DNA of 64,000 bases from Chloroflexota bacterium (lineage in GTDB: Bacteria > Vulcanimicrobiota > JAMCWD01), in contig JAMCWD010000022.1 of the NCBI GenBank assembly GCA_023475345.1, forward strand, positions 52,543 through 116,542, written 5' to 3'. Positions within the stretch are counted from its first letter, which is position 1; each line of letters opens with the position of its first letter. This document shows positions 52,490 to 61,675 of this stretch, in pieces. The notes under the pieces are model-generated. The model saw only the letters and a list, made by a program, of their open reading frames with translations. It made no database searches and had not been told where the DNA came from. The position numbers and the translations under genes are program-made.

Positions 52490-53227
52490 TTAATCGTCGG
52501 TACAATTTTTTTCGTTAGTAAATTTCGGAACACCGCTTTTCTTGATATTTTCCCACGATTCCTTAATGACCTTAACCGCGATGTCGGGGTCATCGGTCAG
52601 CAGGAACGAATACAGGTCTTCCGGCGAGATGGTTCCCGTCGGTATCATGGTTTTTTTCATCCATGAATATAACCCTTCAAAATAATCCTTGCCCATGAGT
52701 ATAACGGGGAAATTCGAGATTTTCTCCGTCTGGATAAGAGTCAAGGATTCGAACAGTTCGTCCATTGTGCCGAAGCCGCCCGGCAGGATGACAAAGGCCA
52801 TGGCGTACTTGACGAAAACTACTTTTCGGATGAAGAAATACCTGAAAAAATGGTGTACATCGAGGTAATCGTTTTTTTGTTCTTTAGGGAGTTCTATATT
52901 CAGACCTATGGAAAGACCTTTTCCTTCCTTGGCCCCCCTGTTGGCCGCTTCCATCAATCCGGGTCCCCCGCCTGTTATCACGGTGAAGCCTGCTTCGGCA
53001 AGTTGCCTGCCTACTTCTCTTGCAAGCCCGTAATAAGGGGACTTTTCGGTAAGCCTCGACGACCCGAATACCGAAACGGCCGGGGCCACGTCCTGCATGG
53101 CCTCGAATCCTTCGACGAATTCGGACATGATCCGGAAGATTCTCCAGGTTTCCCTGTTAAATTCACTGCCGCTGCTTAGAAAATCCCTGTCCTGCGCCAA
53201 CTCGCTTATCCTCCTGACTGCATCCAT
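52490..53227 (-). CDS. LOG-family (TIGR00730-type) Rossmann-fold protein
   Basis: A 245-residue protein with the LOG signatures GGGPGLMEAANRGAKEG and PGGFGTMDE, as in cytokinin-activating LONELY GUY and in nucleotide 5'-phosphate hydrolases such as PpnN. The likely reaction is cleavage of a nucleoside monophosphate to base plus ribose 5-phosphate; the substrate is not fixed by sequence. It starts 28 bases upstream of the copper-amine-oxidase-N-like gene in the same direction. Confidence 0.88.
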   Translation of the reverse strand: MDAVRRISELAQDRDFLSSGSEFNRETWRIFRIMSEFVEGFEAMQDVAPAVSVFGSSRLTEKSPYYGLAREVGRQLAEAGFTVITGGGPGLMEAANRGAKEGKGLSIGLNIELPKEQKNDYLDVHHFFRYFFIRKVVFVKYAMAFVILPGGFGTMDELFESLTLIQTEKISNFPVILMGKDYFEGLYSWMKKTMIPTGTISPEDLYSFLLTDDPDIAVKVIKESWENIKKSGVPKFTNEKNCTDD

Positions 53228-53412
53228 GAAGAGAAAAATTTCCGCATCGTTTGATACCTTATTATTTTATAGCAAAGACGACCGGATAACAAGTATTGCC
53301 TGTACAACTAGATTCATTTCAATTCATTCACCGGCTGCCGCCGGGCACCGGTTCGACAGTCTGATCAACGATTCATCCCGACGGGCTGTTCAGCCTGAAA
53401 CAAGTACAGGTA

Positions 53413-55638
53413 TTATTCCCCGATTCCCTGGAGGAATTTTCTGATGACCGCGACGACTTCTTTTGCGTTCTGGAAGCGCTCGGCCGGGTTTTTCTGGAGC
53501 AGCCTCATGATTATCGCGTCCACCTGGTGGGGGAGGTTCGGGTTCAGAGTGCGCGGCGTCGGAGGCGGCTGGCGCTTATGCGCTTCAACCAGCACCATAG
53601 GCTGGTCCGCTGAAAACGGCGGTCTTCCCGTAACCATTTCGAAGAAGATGACGCCCAGCGAATACAGGTCGGAGCGCTGGTCCATCTTGCCGCCGAAATG
53701 TTCGGGAGATATATAAGTCGGCAGACCTGCATAACTTCCCTTTATGTCCAGCAGGAAGATTGAATGCGCCATGCCAAAATCCAGCACCTTGATTTTGCCG
53801 CCTGAAGTTATGACTATATTTTCAGGCTTGAGGTACCCGTGGATAACATTGCGGGAATGCCCGTAATCCAGGGCATCCAGCACACCGAGAACCACCTGGA
53901 AAACCTTCCTGAGATCAAGAGGTGCTTCTCTCCTTATAATTTTCTGGAGGTCTTCCCCTGCCACTTTCTCCTCGACCGCATAAGGTATCCCTTTTATATC
54001 GGCTGCTTCCAGCACCCTCATGATATTCGGATGAGAAAGCGATTTTGCACGTTCGGCCGATTTCATGAAGCGGCGGCCGAAATTCCTCGTTCCAAGGAGC
54101 GCATCATACGGGATCTTTATCGCGGCTGGTTCTTTCTTCGATTTGTGCACGGCATCGTAGATGACGCCCGTAGAGCCGTTGGCGAGCTTCCCTGTAATCA
54201 CCCAGTTGCCCAACGCTGTTCCCGAAGCCAGTTCCGGTGAACGGCCCCTTGTAGATATTACAGTTTCGGCGCCTAAAGGAGCAACTCTCCTGGAATCGGG
54301 TTCCGATTTGGAAAGCGCCGGGATAGGCTCCTTCTTGCGCGAGCTCTTCAGGATCCCCGCTATCAGCATTATTACCGTAAGGCCTATAAGACCCCAGAAC
54401 AAATATAATGAAAGGTCCGCTGAAATTTTTGTCAGTTCGGCGCTTACCTCGACTTCTTTCCCTTCCTCCACCGCAATGTTTTGCTCAAAGGTCTGGTAAC
54501 CCTCCCTGACTATCTTGACGGTATATTCGCCCGGCTTTACACCTTCCAACTTCACAGGCGTCTTGTCCTGGAACTCGCCGTTAAGGAAAGCCGATGCGCT
54601 TGGAGGTATCGAGTTTATGAGAAGCGTTCCGCCGGTTGAAACAAGCTCGGCCGAAACGTTCTGAGTTTTGTTTCCTTCCACAATGACCGTGGTTTCCAGG
54701 GGCTTATAGCCATTTAATTCTATTTTGACAACGTGTTCCCCGGCCGGGACTTTTTCCAGCGTTTTTGGAGTAACCGCGACTTCTTTCCCGTCGAGGATTA
54801 TCTTTGCGCCAGACGGCCTGCTGTCAACAAGGAGAGTGCCGGTTTCCGTCTTTATAGATTTGAGGACAAGTGTTTCATCACTGGATTTGCCTGACTTGAT
54901 GGTGATGGTTTTCTCCATCGGGTGATACCCTTTGAGTGTGAGCTTGATTTTATACTTGCCTTCAGGCATTTTTCTGGGCTTTATAGGCGTGATTTCGCTT
55001 ATGTCTTTTTCGTTGATATAAACGCGGGCCTTGGGCGGTACGCTTTTTAAAACAAGGGTTCCGGGTGCCTTTGCGCTTATGAGCTTTTTTTCGAAACTTG
55101 CATCTTCCCCGGGAGACACGTACACCGAAACGTTGCTTTCGCTGTATCCGCTTAAGACAAGGCGGATATTCCTGTTTCCGGGTGCGACTTCTTTTCCGTC
55201 AATGGGGGATTTACCGACTTTTTCTCCGTCGATGTAAACTGTTGCGCCTTCCGGTTGTGTCGTTATTGAGAGTGTGCTTTTCTGCGGCTCGGCGGTAGGT
55301 TCCGGGGTAGGGGTATATTTTGGGGCAGGACGGGTTGCGGGCGGCGGGGCGATTCTTGAAAGTCCCACATGTGCGCGCGAATTGACGCCGGGGGTGACTG
55401 TTACTGTTCTATAACCGGTATTATAACCTGAAAGGCCGATACTTAAGTTGTGCTTGCCTGCAGGGACGTCGGAAAGGAGCGGCGTGTTCCCGATAAAAGC
55501 TCCGTCCATGTAAACTTCGGCTCCCGCGGGATCGCTGGTTACATATATCGAGCCGACATTGCCCGCCGCCTGTAATGAAGCCGGTATTGCCATTATTCCC
55601 AGAATCAGTGCTATAATTAAAAATCTTTTCATACGCAT
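53413..55638 (-). CDS. five-PEGA transmembrane protein with a Ser/Thr kinase-fold domain (predicted pseudokinase)
   Basis: A 741-residue protein: signal peptide (1-24), five PEGA domains (about 26-410; pattern GTLLI(N/D)SxPxxAxVYIDGK...VPAGxHxxxIxLxGY), a membrane segment (about 412-432), and a kinase-fold domain (about 475-741). Lys508 (AAIK) and Asp620 of the DFG motif are kept, but the catalytic loop reads HGYLKPEN, with Tyr602 where the catalytic Asp belongs. Proteins with HGD keep the Asp, so this is a real substitution (TAC, not GAC). The glycine loop is also weak. It therefore probably binds rather than phosphorylates, with PEGA repeats in the periplasm. It is divergently arranged with a PEGA-TPR gene. 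Confidence 0.85.
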   Translation of the reverse strand: MRMKRFLIIALILGIMAIPASLQAAGNVGSIYVTSDPAGAEVYMDGAFIGNTPLLSDVPAGKHNLSIGLSGYNTGYRTVTVTPGVNSRAHVGLSRIAPPPATRPAPKYTPTPEPTAEPQKSTLSITTQPEGATVYIDGEKVGKSPIDGKEVAPGNRNIRLVLSGYSESNVSVYVSPGEDASFEKKLISAKAPGTLVLKSVPPKARVYINEKDISEITPIKPRKMPEGKYKIKLTLKGYHPMEKTITIKSGKSSDETLVLKSIKTETGTLLVDSRPSGAKIILDGKEVAVTPKTLEKVPAGEHVVKIELNGYKPLETTVIVEGNKTQNVSAELVSTGGTLLINSIPPSASAFLNGEFQDKTPVKLEGVKPGEYTVKIVREGYQTFEQNIAVEEGKEVEVSAELTKISADLSLYLFWGLIGLTVIMLIAGILKSSRKKEPIPALSKSEPDSRRVAPLGAETVISTRGRSPELASGTALGNWVITGKLANGSTGVIYDAVHKSKKEPAAIKIPYDALLGTRNFGRRFMKSAERAKSLSHPNIMRVLEAADIKGIPYAVEEKVAGEDLQKIIRREAPLDLRKVFQVVLGVLDALDYGHSRNVIHGYLKPENIVITSGGKIKVLDFGMAHSIFLLDIKGSYAGLPTYISPEHFGGKMDQRSDLYSLGVIFFEMVTGRPPFSADQPMVLVEAHKRQPPPTPRTLNPNLPHQVDAIIMRLLQKNPAERFQNAKEVVAVIRKFLQGIGE

Positions 55639-55704
55639 AATGACCGTGATAATTCTATCTTTTTTTCCTATTTCCTACCGGAATTAAAAATCTCTGCAAA
55701 AATT

Positions 55705-55734
55705 TTGGCAGGAAGGAATCTGCAAAAGTAGAAT
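55705..55734 (+). promoter_or_regulatory. promoter of the PEGA-TPR gene
   Basis: TTGGCA (55705-55710), 18 bases, TAGAAT (55729-55734). The leader to TTG 55783 is about 42 bases with GGGAGG. It lies in the gap shared with the divergent PEGA pseudokinase gene. Confidence 0.45.
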
Positions 55735-55782
55735 GAATATAAAATTAATACAAAAAGTATTACAGACGGGAGGCCATGTTCC

Positions 55783-57048
55783 TTGAAAAGGTTATCGTTC
55801 ATAGTTTTATTTTTAGTGTTTTTCTCCGCCATTATCGGAACGGTACTGGCAGATACGGCGACAGGAAAGGTTACCGACGTTGACGGGAAGATCATCCGGT
55901 TCGACCTGACTTCGAAAGACGGCGTCAGCGCTAATACCGGGGGCAAGATCTTCCACCCGCTTACAAACAAGCTGACGGGCAATTCGATAAATGTGCCTAT
56001 CGGGAAATTCGTAGTAACTGAAGTCGGCTCCGAATTCAGCCGCGGCAAGATAGTGGAGATAGGCCAGGGCTGGGTAGTATCGAAGGGAGACATTATAGAG
56101 CTTGAAGTTTCCTTCAAACCGCCTGTTACCACGGAGCCTGTAGTAACACCGCCTGTAAGGCCTCCTACAACGCCATCAACAACGGAGCCGGTTGAGACCC
56201 CATCAACGGTAATCAGTCAGCCTGAAAAAGCTCCCGAAGGGATCCCGGTGCCGCAGGAGCCTCCGCCTTCGATAGGCGAGCTTGTAGGGACTCCGCTTGA
56301 AACAGCGGGAACAACCTGTACTCTTTCAATTAAATGCGACCCGGAAGGCAGCCAGGTCTTCGTTGACAGGCGTCTTCTCGGGACTGCTCCTTTAACTTTG
56401 GAAAACCTCTCGCCGGGCAAGCACCTGGTCCGCGTGGTCAACCCCCCCAATTATGCCTATTATATGCAGGATGTCGAGCTGACTCCCGAACAGTCGTGGG
56501 AACTTACCGTTAAGCTTACGCTGTCAACCAAGGCATACCTGGAAGCCGGTATAGAAGCTTATAAGGGAGGGGACCTTAAGAAAGCCAGCGAGAACCTGCT
56601 GTCCGCAGTCAAGTATCTGCCGCTCCAGGCAGATGCGCTTTACTATCTCGGTCTCGTTTACAATAAGGCAGGCAGAAAAGATGACGCCGTCAAGATGTTG
56701 AGAGCATACGCATTTTACAGTCCCAAATCGCTGGCAATGAGGATACATCTCGGCCGCCTGTATGAAGACCGGAACGAATGGGGGAAAGCGCTGACGAGTT
56801 ATAAGATGGGTGTCATTGCAATACCCGAGTACGAAGCCGCTGTCGGAAGCATTACTTCATTTACGAACGAGACGATGAACAAATACAGGGCCCTTTCTGC
56901 AAGTGACCCCGGCAACTCCACTTACCACGTGATTTTAGGTGTGATCTATGAGCACAAGGGTATGATGAAACAGGGTGTCGCCGAGCTGAAAGCCGCCCTG
57001 AGAGTTTATCTTCGGAAATATCCTCTGCCTGACAATACTGAAATATAA
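55783..57048 (+). CDS. exported PEGA and TPR protein
   Basis: A 421-residue protein. The start is TTG 55783, with GGGAGG 9 bases upstream; the nearby ATG at 55776 is out of frame. A signal peptide (MKRLSFIVLFLVFFSAII, ending near VLA-DT) leads to a beta-rich domain (about 25-110), a threonine/proline-rich linker, a PEGA domain (about 180-245, SIKCDPEGSQVFVDRRLLG), and three or four TPR repeats (about 250-421). It shares PEGA with the divergently encoded pseudokinase, which suggests a common envelope or cell-surface process. Confidence 0.85.
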   Translation: MKRLSFIVLFLVFFSAIIGTVLADTATGKVTDVDGKIIRFDLTSKDGVSANTGGKIFHPLTNKLTGNSINVPIGKFVVTEVGSEFSRGKIVEIGQGWVVSKGDIIELEVSFKPPVTTEPVVTPPVRPPTTPSTTEPVETPSTVISQPEKAPEGIPVPQEPPPSIGELVGTPLETAGTTCTLSIKCDPEGSQVFVDRRLLGTAPLTLENLSPGKHLVRVVNPPNYAYYMQDVELTPEQSWELTVKLTLSTKAYLEAGIEAYKGGDLKKASENLLSAVKYLPLQADALYYLGLVYNKAGRKDDAVKMLRAYAFYSPKSLAMRIHLGRLYEDRNEWGKALTSYKMGVIAIPEYEAAVGSITSFTNETMNKYRALSASDPGNSTYHVILGVIYEHKGMMKQGVAELKAALRVYLRKYPLPDNTEI

Positions 57049-57067
57049 ACTGCGGTTTATGTAAAAT

Positions 57068-57098
57068 AAAAAAAGGCGGGCTAAAGTCCGCCTTTTTG
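57068..57098. terminator. bidirectional terminator
   Basis: A x7, stem GGCGG (57075-57079) / CCGCC (57088-57092) with loop GCTAAAGT, then T x5. It separates the PEGA-TPR gene from the convergent histidine-degradation operon. Confidence 0.75.
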
Positions 57099-57133
57099 TT
57101 ATGGCCTGATTATCCTCATTATCTTCCCGGTAA

Positions 57134-57748
57134 TTAAAACGATATTTCTCTTTCTTTAAGAATGGATTTCAGCTTTAGAGTTCCCCTCTGCCAGCCTGAA
57201 GCCAGAAATTTCATTCTGTTCGCAAATTTCATTATGATTTTTTCGTCCTTTATTCCGGGCAGGTTTATCTTTACATTCATCATGGCCCCGAGAAAGCATG
57301 CCCGTAACATTCCGTACGCAACTTCCAGGTCGCTTATCATGCTCTTTTTCATCCTGCCCGCTATTTTAATAAGTTCACCGAGCATCATAAGCGAATGCTC
57401 TCCTGTCTTCATCGGGACGATAGTGGCGTTGACGGTGGCTTTCATGACGGCTTCCCTGCGGGTATTTTTTTGCTCGTCGGTCTCTTTGGGCAGCTTGAAA
57501 GCATCGACGATCCCCAGGTAAGCTTGGGCATCTTTTTCAGCAAGCATGATGAAGTCTTTTGCATTTTCTTCCATTGACCGCGGGGCGGCTTGATCTTTGA
57601 CTTCGGGTTCAGGGTTAAGCTTTTCAAGCATGCTTAACAGGCCGCAGGCGACAAACCCGGAAATAGCTGAAGCGGAGCCGCCTCCGGGCGCAGGTTTGTC
57701 CGAGCCGAGTTCGTTATATATTGTTTCAAGGGTGTCGTTCCATTTCAT
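57134..57748 (-). CDS. formiminotetrahydrofolate cyclodeaminase-like (FchA/FTCD C-domain) protein
   Basis: A 204-residue protein from ATG 57748 (GAGG upstream; the frame starting at 57763 is less likely). It has KPAPGGGSASAISGFVACGLLSM and the helical pattern of the cyclodeaminase/methenyl-THF cyclohydrolase family. With ftcD and hutI upstream it should convert formimino-THF to methenyl-THF and ammonia, taking over the C-terminal role of fused FTCD proteins, since ftcD here is a formiminotransferase-only protein. Confidence 0.85.
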   Translation of the reverse strand: MKWNDTLETIYNELGSDKPAPGGGSASAISGFVACGLLSMLEKLNPEPEVKDQAAPRSMEENAKDFIMLAEKDAQAYLGIVDAFKLPKETDEQKNTRREAVMKATVNATIVPMKTGEHSLMMLGELIKIAGRMKKSMISDLEVAYGMLRACFLGAMMNVKINLPGIKDEKIIMKFANRMKFLASGWQRGTLKLKSILKEREISF

Positions 57749-57766
57749 TTCATTACCTCGCATTAA

Positions 57767-59038
57767 TTATAAATTGAATATTTCAGGATCTTCCTGGCTC
57801 CAGACAGGGTGCCCTTTTTTAAATACTTTACTTACCAGGTTGGTGCCGGGATGGTATGGCCATTCGCGGGGGTCACCGGTTTCCAGTACAAGGAAATCGG
57901 CCTGTTTGCCGGGTTCAAGGCTGCCCGTCCTGTCATCAAGGCCGCAGGAATATGCGGCGTTTATAGTAGCGGCATGGATGACCTCTTCCGGTTCCATCTT
58001 CATGACAAGGCTACCCAGCGACATTGCGGCGGGGAGCGATTCTGAAAAACAGCTCCCGGCGTTATAATCGGAGCCGAGCGCAACGACGGCTCCTTTATCA
58101 ATCAATTTTCGTGCAGGCGGGAACTCTTTTCCTCCCAGGAATAACGCGGTCAGCGGGAGCAGCACTGCAACGGCGCCGGTTATTACAAATTTATCGATAT
58201 CTTCATCGGTGATCCTTAAAAGGTGATCGGCGGATGATGCTCCCATCTGTGCCGCCATTACCGCGCCGCCTGTATGTGCGAATTCCTCCGCATGGATTTT
58301 GAGTTTCATGCCGAGTTTTTTTGCAGCGGACAGGACTTTGCGGGATTCTTCTATTGTAAAGGCTCCCTCGTCACAAAAAACATCCGCGTAATCCGCAAGC
58401 TTTTCTTCTGCGGCGGCAGGCAGAAGTTCGCCGGTTATCATGTCCAGGAACTCGCTCCGCCTGTCTCTGTATTCGGGCGGCACGAGGTGAGCGCCGAGGC
58501 ATGTAACGGCCATATCGAGGAAAGTTTCACTTTTAAGCCTGTTTAAAAGGCGGAGCTGCCTCAACTCTTCATGTAAGGATAAGCCGTACCCGCTTTTTGC
58601 CTCAAGCGAGGTTACGCCGTTACGAACCATGCGGGACAAAACTTTTTCGGCGCTTCTCAAGAGCATCTCGTCATCGCTTTCCCGTGATGCCATTGTGGTG
58701 AACGCTATCCCGCCGCCGGAGGACTGGATTTCCAGGTAAGTCGCTCCCCTGGTTTTTAAAATCATTTCTTCCAGGCGGGAGCCTCCGAAAATGGGATGAG
58801 TATGGGGATCTACAAGGCCCGGGACAATGCTTTGCCCGGGGAAATCTTCTGTTTTCACGCCGGGATTTTCGGCGGAAATAGTTTCGGGATCTCCCGCTTC
58901 AACTATATATCCGTCTTTAACCAGAAGCCCGCCGGGAGAAAACATAACGGCCTTTTTGAGGGATTCCCCCCTGCGGAACCTGCCGTCCCCGCCGGAAGTG
59001 AATATTGTATCGGCTGTGAAAAGCGTTGAATCCGGCAT
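57767..59038 (-). CDS. hutI: imidazolonepropionase
   Basis: Hydrolyses 4-imidazolone-5-propionate to N-formimino-L-glutamate in histidine breakdown. The 423 residues belong to the amidohydrolase superfamily: HTHPIFGGSRLEEM carries the metal-binding His pair, KIHAEEFAHTGG the third, and SADHLLR and ALGSDYNAGSCFSES later active-site regions. It lies 5 bases after ftcD. hutH and hutU are not in this window. Confidence 0.95.
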   Translation of the reverse strand: MPDSTLFTADTIFTSGGDGRFRRGESLKKAVMFSPGGLLVKDGYIVEAGDPETISAENPGVKTEDFPGQSIVPGLVDPHTHPIFGGSRLEEMILKTRGATYLEIQSSGGGIAFTTMASRESDDEMLLRSAEKVLSRMVRNGVTSLEAKSGYGLSLHEELRQLRLLNRLKSETFLDMAVTCLGAHLVPPEYRDRRSEFLDMITGELLPAAAEEKLADYADVFCDEGAFTIEESRKVLSAAKKLGMKLKIHAEEFAHTGGAVMAAQMGASSADHLLRITDEDIDKFVITGAVAVLLPLTALFLGGKEFPPARKLIDKGAVVALGSDYNAGSCFSESLPAAMSLGSLVMKMEPEEVIHAATINAAYSCGLDDRTGSLEPGKQADFLVLETGDPREWPYHPGTNLVSKVFKKGHPVWSQEDPEIFNL

Positions 59039-59043
59039 CCGGC

Positions 59044-59949
59044 TTATTCCAGCATGTAATTTTCAAGTATCTGGATGGGTTCTATTTCAGGCAGTTGTAA
59101 ATAATATGCCGCGGTATCGAGGATTGCCTGCTGGGGCAGAAGCCCTATGATTTCGCTTCCGACTACACTGACCCCGTATCTTCTTGCTTCCATTTTGATC
59201 ATTTCCATGACGGCATAAATCGGCGTCCGTGTGAAATCGGTGAGGTTCATGGACACCTGAGCAATCTTTTTTTCCTGGAGCATGACACCCATAGCCTTAA
59301 CGTAGCGGAGTCCTCCGTTTTTATTGCGGACCCTTCTTGCAATTTGCTTTGCTATTGCTAAATCGGAAGTGCCCAGGTTCACATTAAATGCGATAAGCGG
59401 GTTTCTGGCCCCGACCACAGTTGCCCCGGCGGTGGGGTGCATTTCCGCAGGGCCGAAGTCGGGATAGCGCTCGGGCAGGTGTATTTCGGTTTTTAGACCC
59501 TCGTAATTTCCTTTGCGGATATCGGCGAGGTTGACCCTTTCCGGCCTTGTCGCCGCGGCTTCATAAAGGTAAATCGGCAGGTTATATTTATTTGCAAGGG
59601 ATTTCCCGATATCTTTTGCAAGCTCGACGCATTCTTCGATAGATATGTTGCATATCGGGACGATAGGGATGACGTCTATAGCGCCTATCCTGGGATGCGC
59701 GCCGCTGTGCTTTTCCATGTCGATTTTGCCGATTGCGATATCGGCGGCCACCAGGACAGCTTTTTTAACCGCCCTCGGGTTGCCCATGAAGGTGAAAACA
59801 CACCTGTTATGATCCTGGTCGGAAGAGTAATCGAGAAGCTTGAGGCCCTTGACCTCGATTATCGCATCGTGGAGAGCCTTTATGACCCTCGGGCGCCGCC
59901 CTTCCGAAAAATTGGGAATACACTCAACTAACACGTTTTTAGAATTCAT
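59044..59949 (-). CDS. ftcD: glutamate formimidoyltransferase (formiminotransferase domain only)
   Basis: Transfers the formimino group from formiminoglutamate to tetrahydrofolate. The 301 residues start NVLVECIPNFSEGRR and include HSGAHPRIGAIDVIPIVPI and GARNPLIAFNVNLGT. The mammalian-type cyclodeaminase domain is absent and is supplied by the separate gene at 57134. It is the first gene of the operon. Confidence 0.95.
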   Translation of the reverse strand: MNSKNVLVECIPNFSEGRRPRVIKALHDAIIEVKGLKLLDYSSDQDHNRCVFTFMGNPRAVKKAVLVAADIAIGKIDMEKHSGAHPRIGAIDVIPIVPICNISIEECVELAKDIGKSLANKYNLPIYLYEAAATRPERVNLADIRKGNYEGLKTEIHLPERYPDFGPAEMHPTAGATVVGARNPLIAFNVNLGTSDLAIAKQIARRVRNKNGGLRYVKAMGVMLQEKKIAQVSMNLTDFTRTPIYAVMEMIKMEARRYGVSVVGSEIIGLLPQQAILDTAAYYLQLPEIEPIQILENYMLE

Positions 59950-59979
59950 AACGATCCTCCATATAACTGAAATTGTTCT

Positions 59980-60357
59980 TTACATGTTAAGCAGGATGAG
60001 AACGAGCAAAAGCATGATCCCGAGCACGATGACGCTGGTGCCCAGGAAATATACCGCTATCCAGAGGCTGTTTATCATCCTCTGGGCATCGCGGCTTATG
60101 CCCGCCCTTTCAACCGTGGGTATGGTCATGGCCATATTTTTATCTTCTTTTTCAAGAAGCTGGAGAAGCATTGCTTCTTCTTCGGGAGAAAATTTCAACG
60201 CCACAGAGATCCTTTTCGCTATCAGGTCGGGAGGCCGCTCGAAAACGAGAAACCCTTCGGCGACCGCCTCCGAAACGCCTATCGAATCGGCAAAGCCGGG
60301 GAGAGAAAGGTTCCTTTCGGCAACTTTTCTTTTTATAAACTGGTTATATTCCGCCAT
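59980..60357 (-). CDS. tail-anchored helix-turn-helix-like protein
   Basis: A 125-residue protein. Residues about 10-70 have an XRE-like helical pattern (LSLPGFADSIGVSEAVAEGF, ...ISVALKFSPEEEAML), though not a clear DNA-binding consensus. The C-terminus is one hydrophobic segment (about 102-124, VYFLGTSVIVLGIMLLLVLILL) with no following charge, so it looks tail-anchored in the membrane. It lies in the same direction as the hut operon and could be linked to it; 31 bases separate them. Function unknown. Confidence 0.6.
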   Translation of the reverse strand: MAEYNQFIKRKVAERNLSLPGFADSIGVSEAVAEGFLVFERPPDLIAKRISVALKFSPEEEAMLLQLLEKEDKNMAMTIPTVERAGISRDAQRMINSLWIAVYFLGTSVIVLGIMLLLVLILLNM

Positions 60358-60532
60358 TGATACGCCCTCCTTTTCCCGCTGAAAACGGGAAAAAACGCCG
60401 GCCTCTCATCAGCCTTTCGGCCCGGCATTGATAGATTCTACCGTAATGTTCAAGATCCTGCAGAATGTTGTTCCACTTTCCCGCGTTACCTCCATAATGT
60501 ATAATTATAACATTGTAAAGGAGGCGGAAAAC

Positions 60533-61285
60533 TTGAAATGCAGCAGGATAACCCGGCTCATCTTTTCAGGGTTGATCTTCCTTTCGGTCTTCTTATTTTC
60601 TTCTCCGGCTTACGCCCTGATAACAGGCTTTATCAACAGGGATACGGAAATTAAAATAGGTGAGGAGATCTCAAAACAGGTCGAACAGGAAAACGGGGGC
60701 GCCTATTCCGACCCCAGAGTTACAAGGATAGGGAAAAGCGTCGCGGCAAGATCGGGAAGGCAGGATCTGCCTTATTCTTTCAAGGTTTTGAAAACGGACA
60801 AGGTAAATGCCGTTTCGCTCCCCGGCGGCTTTGTTTACATATACAAGGGACTGCTTGACGTTATCGGCAAAGACGATGATATGCTTGCTTATGTGCTGGC
60901 CCACGAAGCCGAACATGCGGCACAGAAACACGTTATAAAGAGCATTGAGAATGAAATGAGCACGGAGTTGATTTTATCCCTTGCTTTAGGGAAATCAAGC
61001 CAGACAATCCAGCAGATGGCCGGCATAGGCTGGAATATAATCCAGCTCGGCTACAGCAGAGAAAACGAATACGACGCCGATCACTGGGGCGTTTCCGACA
61101 TGATCCTGGCCGGGTATAACCCCTGGGGGGCAATACAAATGCTTGAAAAATTCAAGGAGATGAGCAGCGGCAAGAGCATCGAATGGCTCGGTACGCATCC
61201 TAACCCTGAAGACCGCATTAAGAAGCTGGAAACCGATTATGCACAACAGCTTGCAAAAGCAAAGAACAAATACGGGGATAAATAA
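60533..61285 (+). CDS. M48-family metalloprotease
   Basis: I place the start at TTG 60533, which has AAGGAGG 8 bases upstream and begins the signal peptide (KCSRITRLIFSGLIFLSVFL, ending near PAYA); longer frames to 60428 run through the promoter region. The 250 residues contain the zinc motif HEAEH (H124, H128) and NEYDADHWG with the third ligand. It is a periplasmic, probably membrane-associated, peptidase of the YfgC/Oma1-like group; the substrate is unknown. A TATAAT at 60500-60505 lies just upstream. Confidence 0.85.
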   Translation: MKCSRITRLIFSGLIFLSVFLFSSPAYALITGFINRDTEIKIGEEISKQVEQENGGAYSDPRVTRIGKSVAARSGRQDLPYSFKVLKTDKVNAVSLPGGFVYIYKGLLDVIGKDDDMLAYVLAHEAEHAAQKHVIKSIENEMSTELILSLALGKSSQTIQQMAGIGWNIIQLGYSRENEYDADHWGVSDMILAGYNPWGAIQMLEKFKEMSSGKSIEWLGTHPNPEDRIKKLETDYAQQLAKAKNKYGDK

Positions 61286-61364
61286 ATGGAAAGTCGGTAC
61301 TGTCCAATAAAAAATAATTTTTCATCTCCGGCGGTATTTGGTTTATTGCAGGTCGTCGAATATA

Positions 61365-61438
61365 GCCTGAAGCTCACATTACTGCACTGGATTCCCGCTG
61401 GAGTTTATCCCGTACCCTGTTACGGGACGGGAATGACG
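61365..61438. repeat. VIPAKAGIQ-type dispersed repeat, expanded
   Basis: GCCTGAAGCTCACATTACTG leads to CTGGATTCCCGC...GCGGGAATGACG-like arms interrupted by an extra TACCCTGTTACGGGACG segment. The leading part matches the copy at 47117. Confidence 0.7.
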
Positions 61439-61520
61439 TTTTCTCGGTTTTTTTCTTATATATTGCAGTTATGTTGTAGTGTAGAATTGCCGGTTTCAGT
61501 CTCAACCTTGCATGACAGCA

Positions 61521-61560
61521 CAACAAAGTCCCCCTTTGTTAAGGGTTCGGGGGTTGTCAA
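61521..61560 (+). repeat. TCCCCCTTTGTTAAGGG...GGGGGTTGTC dispersed repeat
   Basis: AACAAAG/CTTTGTT forms a hairpin; the ends match the DUF559-flanking repeats and the copy at 63113. Confidence 0.6.
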
Positions 61561-61611
61561 GCAGGCACAAACTTCCGCAATAAATAATACAGATTCGGAG
61601 CAAGAACTCCC

Positions 61612-61675
61612 CGTCATTCCCGCGCGGAATGACGGAAACAGCCCCGTCGTCATTCCTGCGAAGGCAGGAATCCAG
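61612..61675. repeat. two VIPAKAGIQ-type repeat copies
   Basis: CGTCATTCCCGCGCGGAATG (61612-61634) and GTCATTCCTGCGAAGGCAGG ending GAATCCAG (61649-61675), both hairpins of the family at 47117. Confidence 0.8.

Noticed and set aside
57134..59949. complete hut pathway
   Set aside because: hutH and hutU are not present in the window; only the last three steps are encoded.
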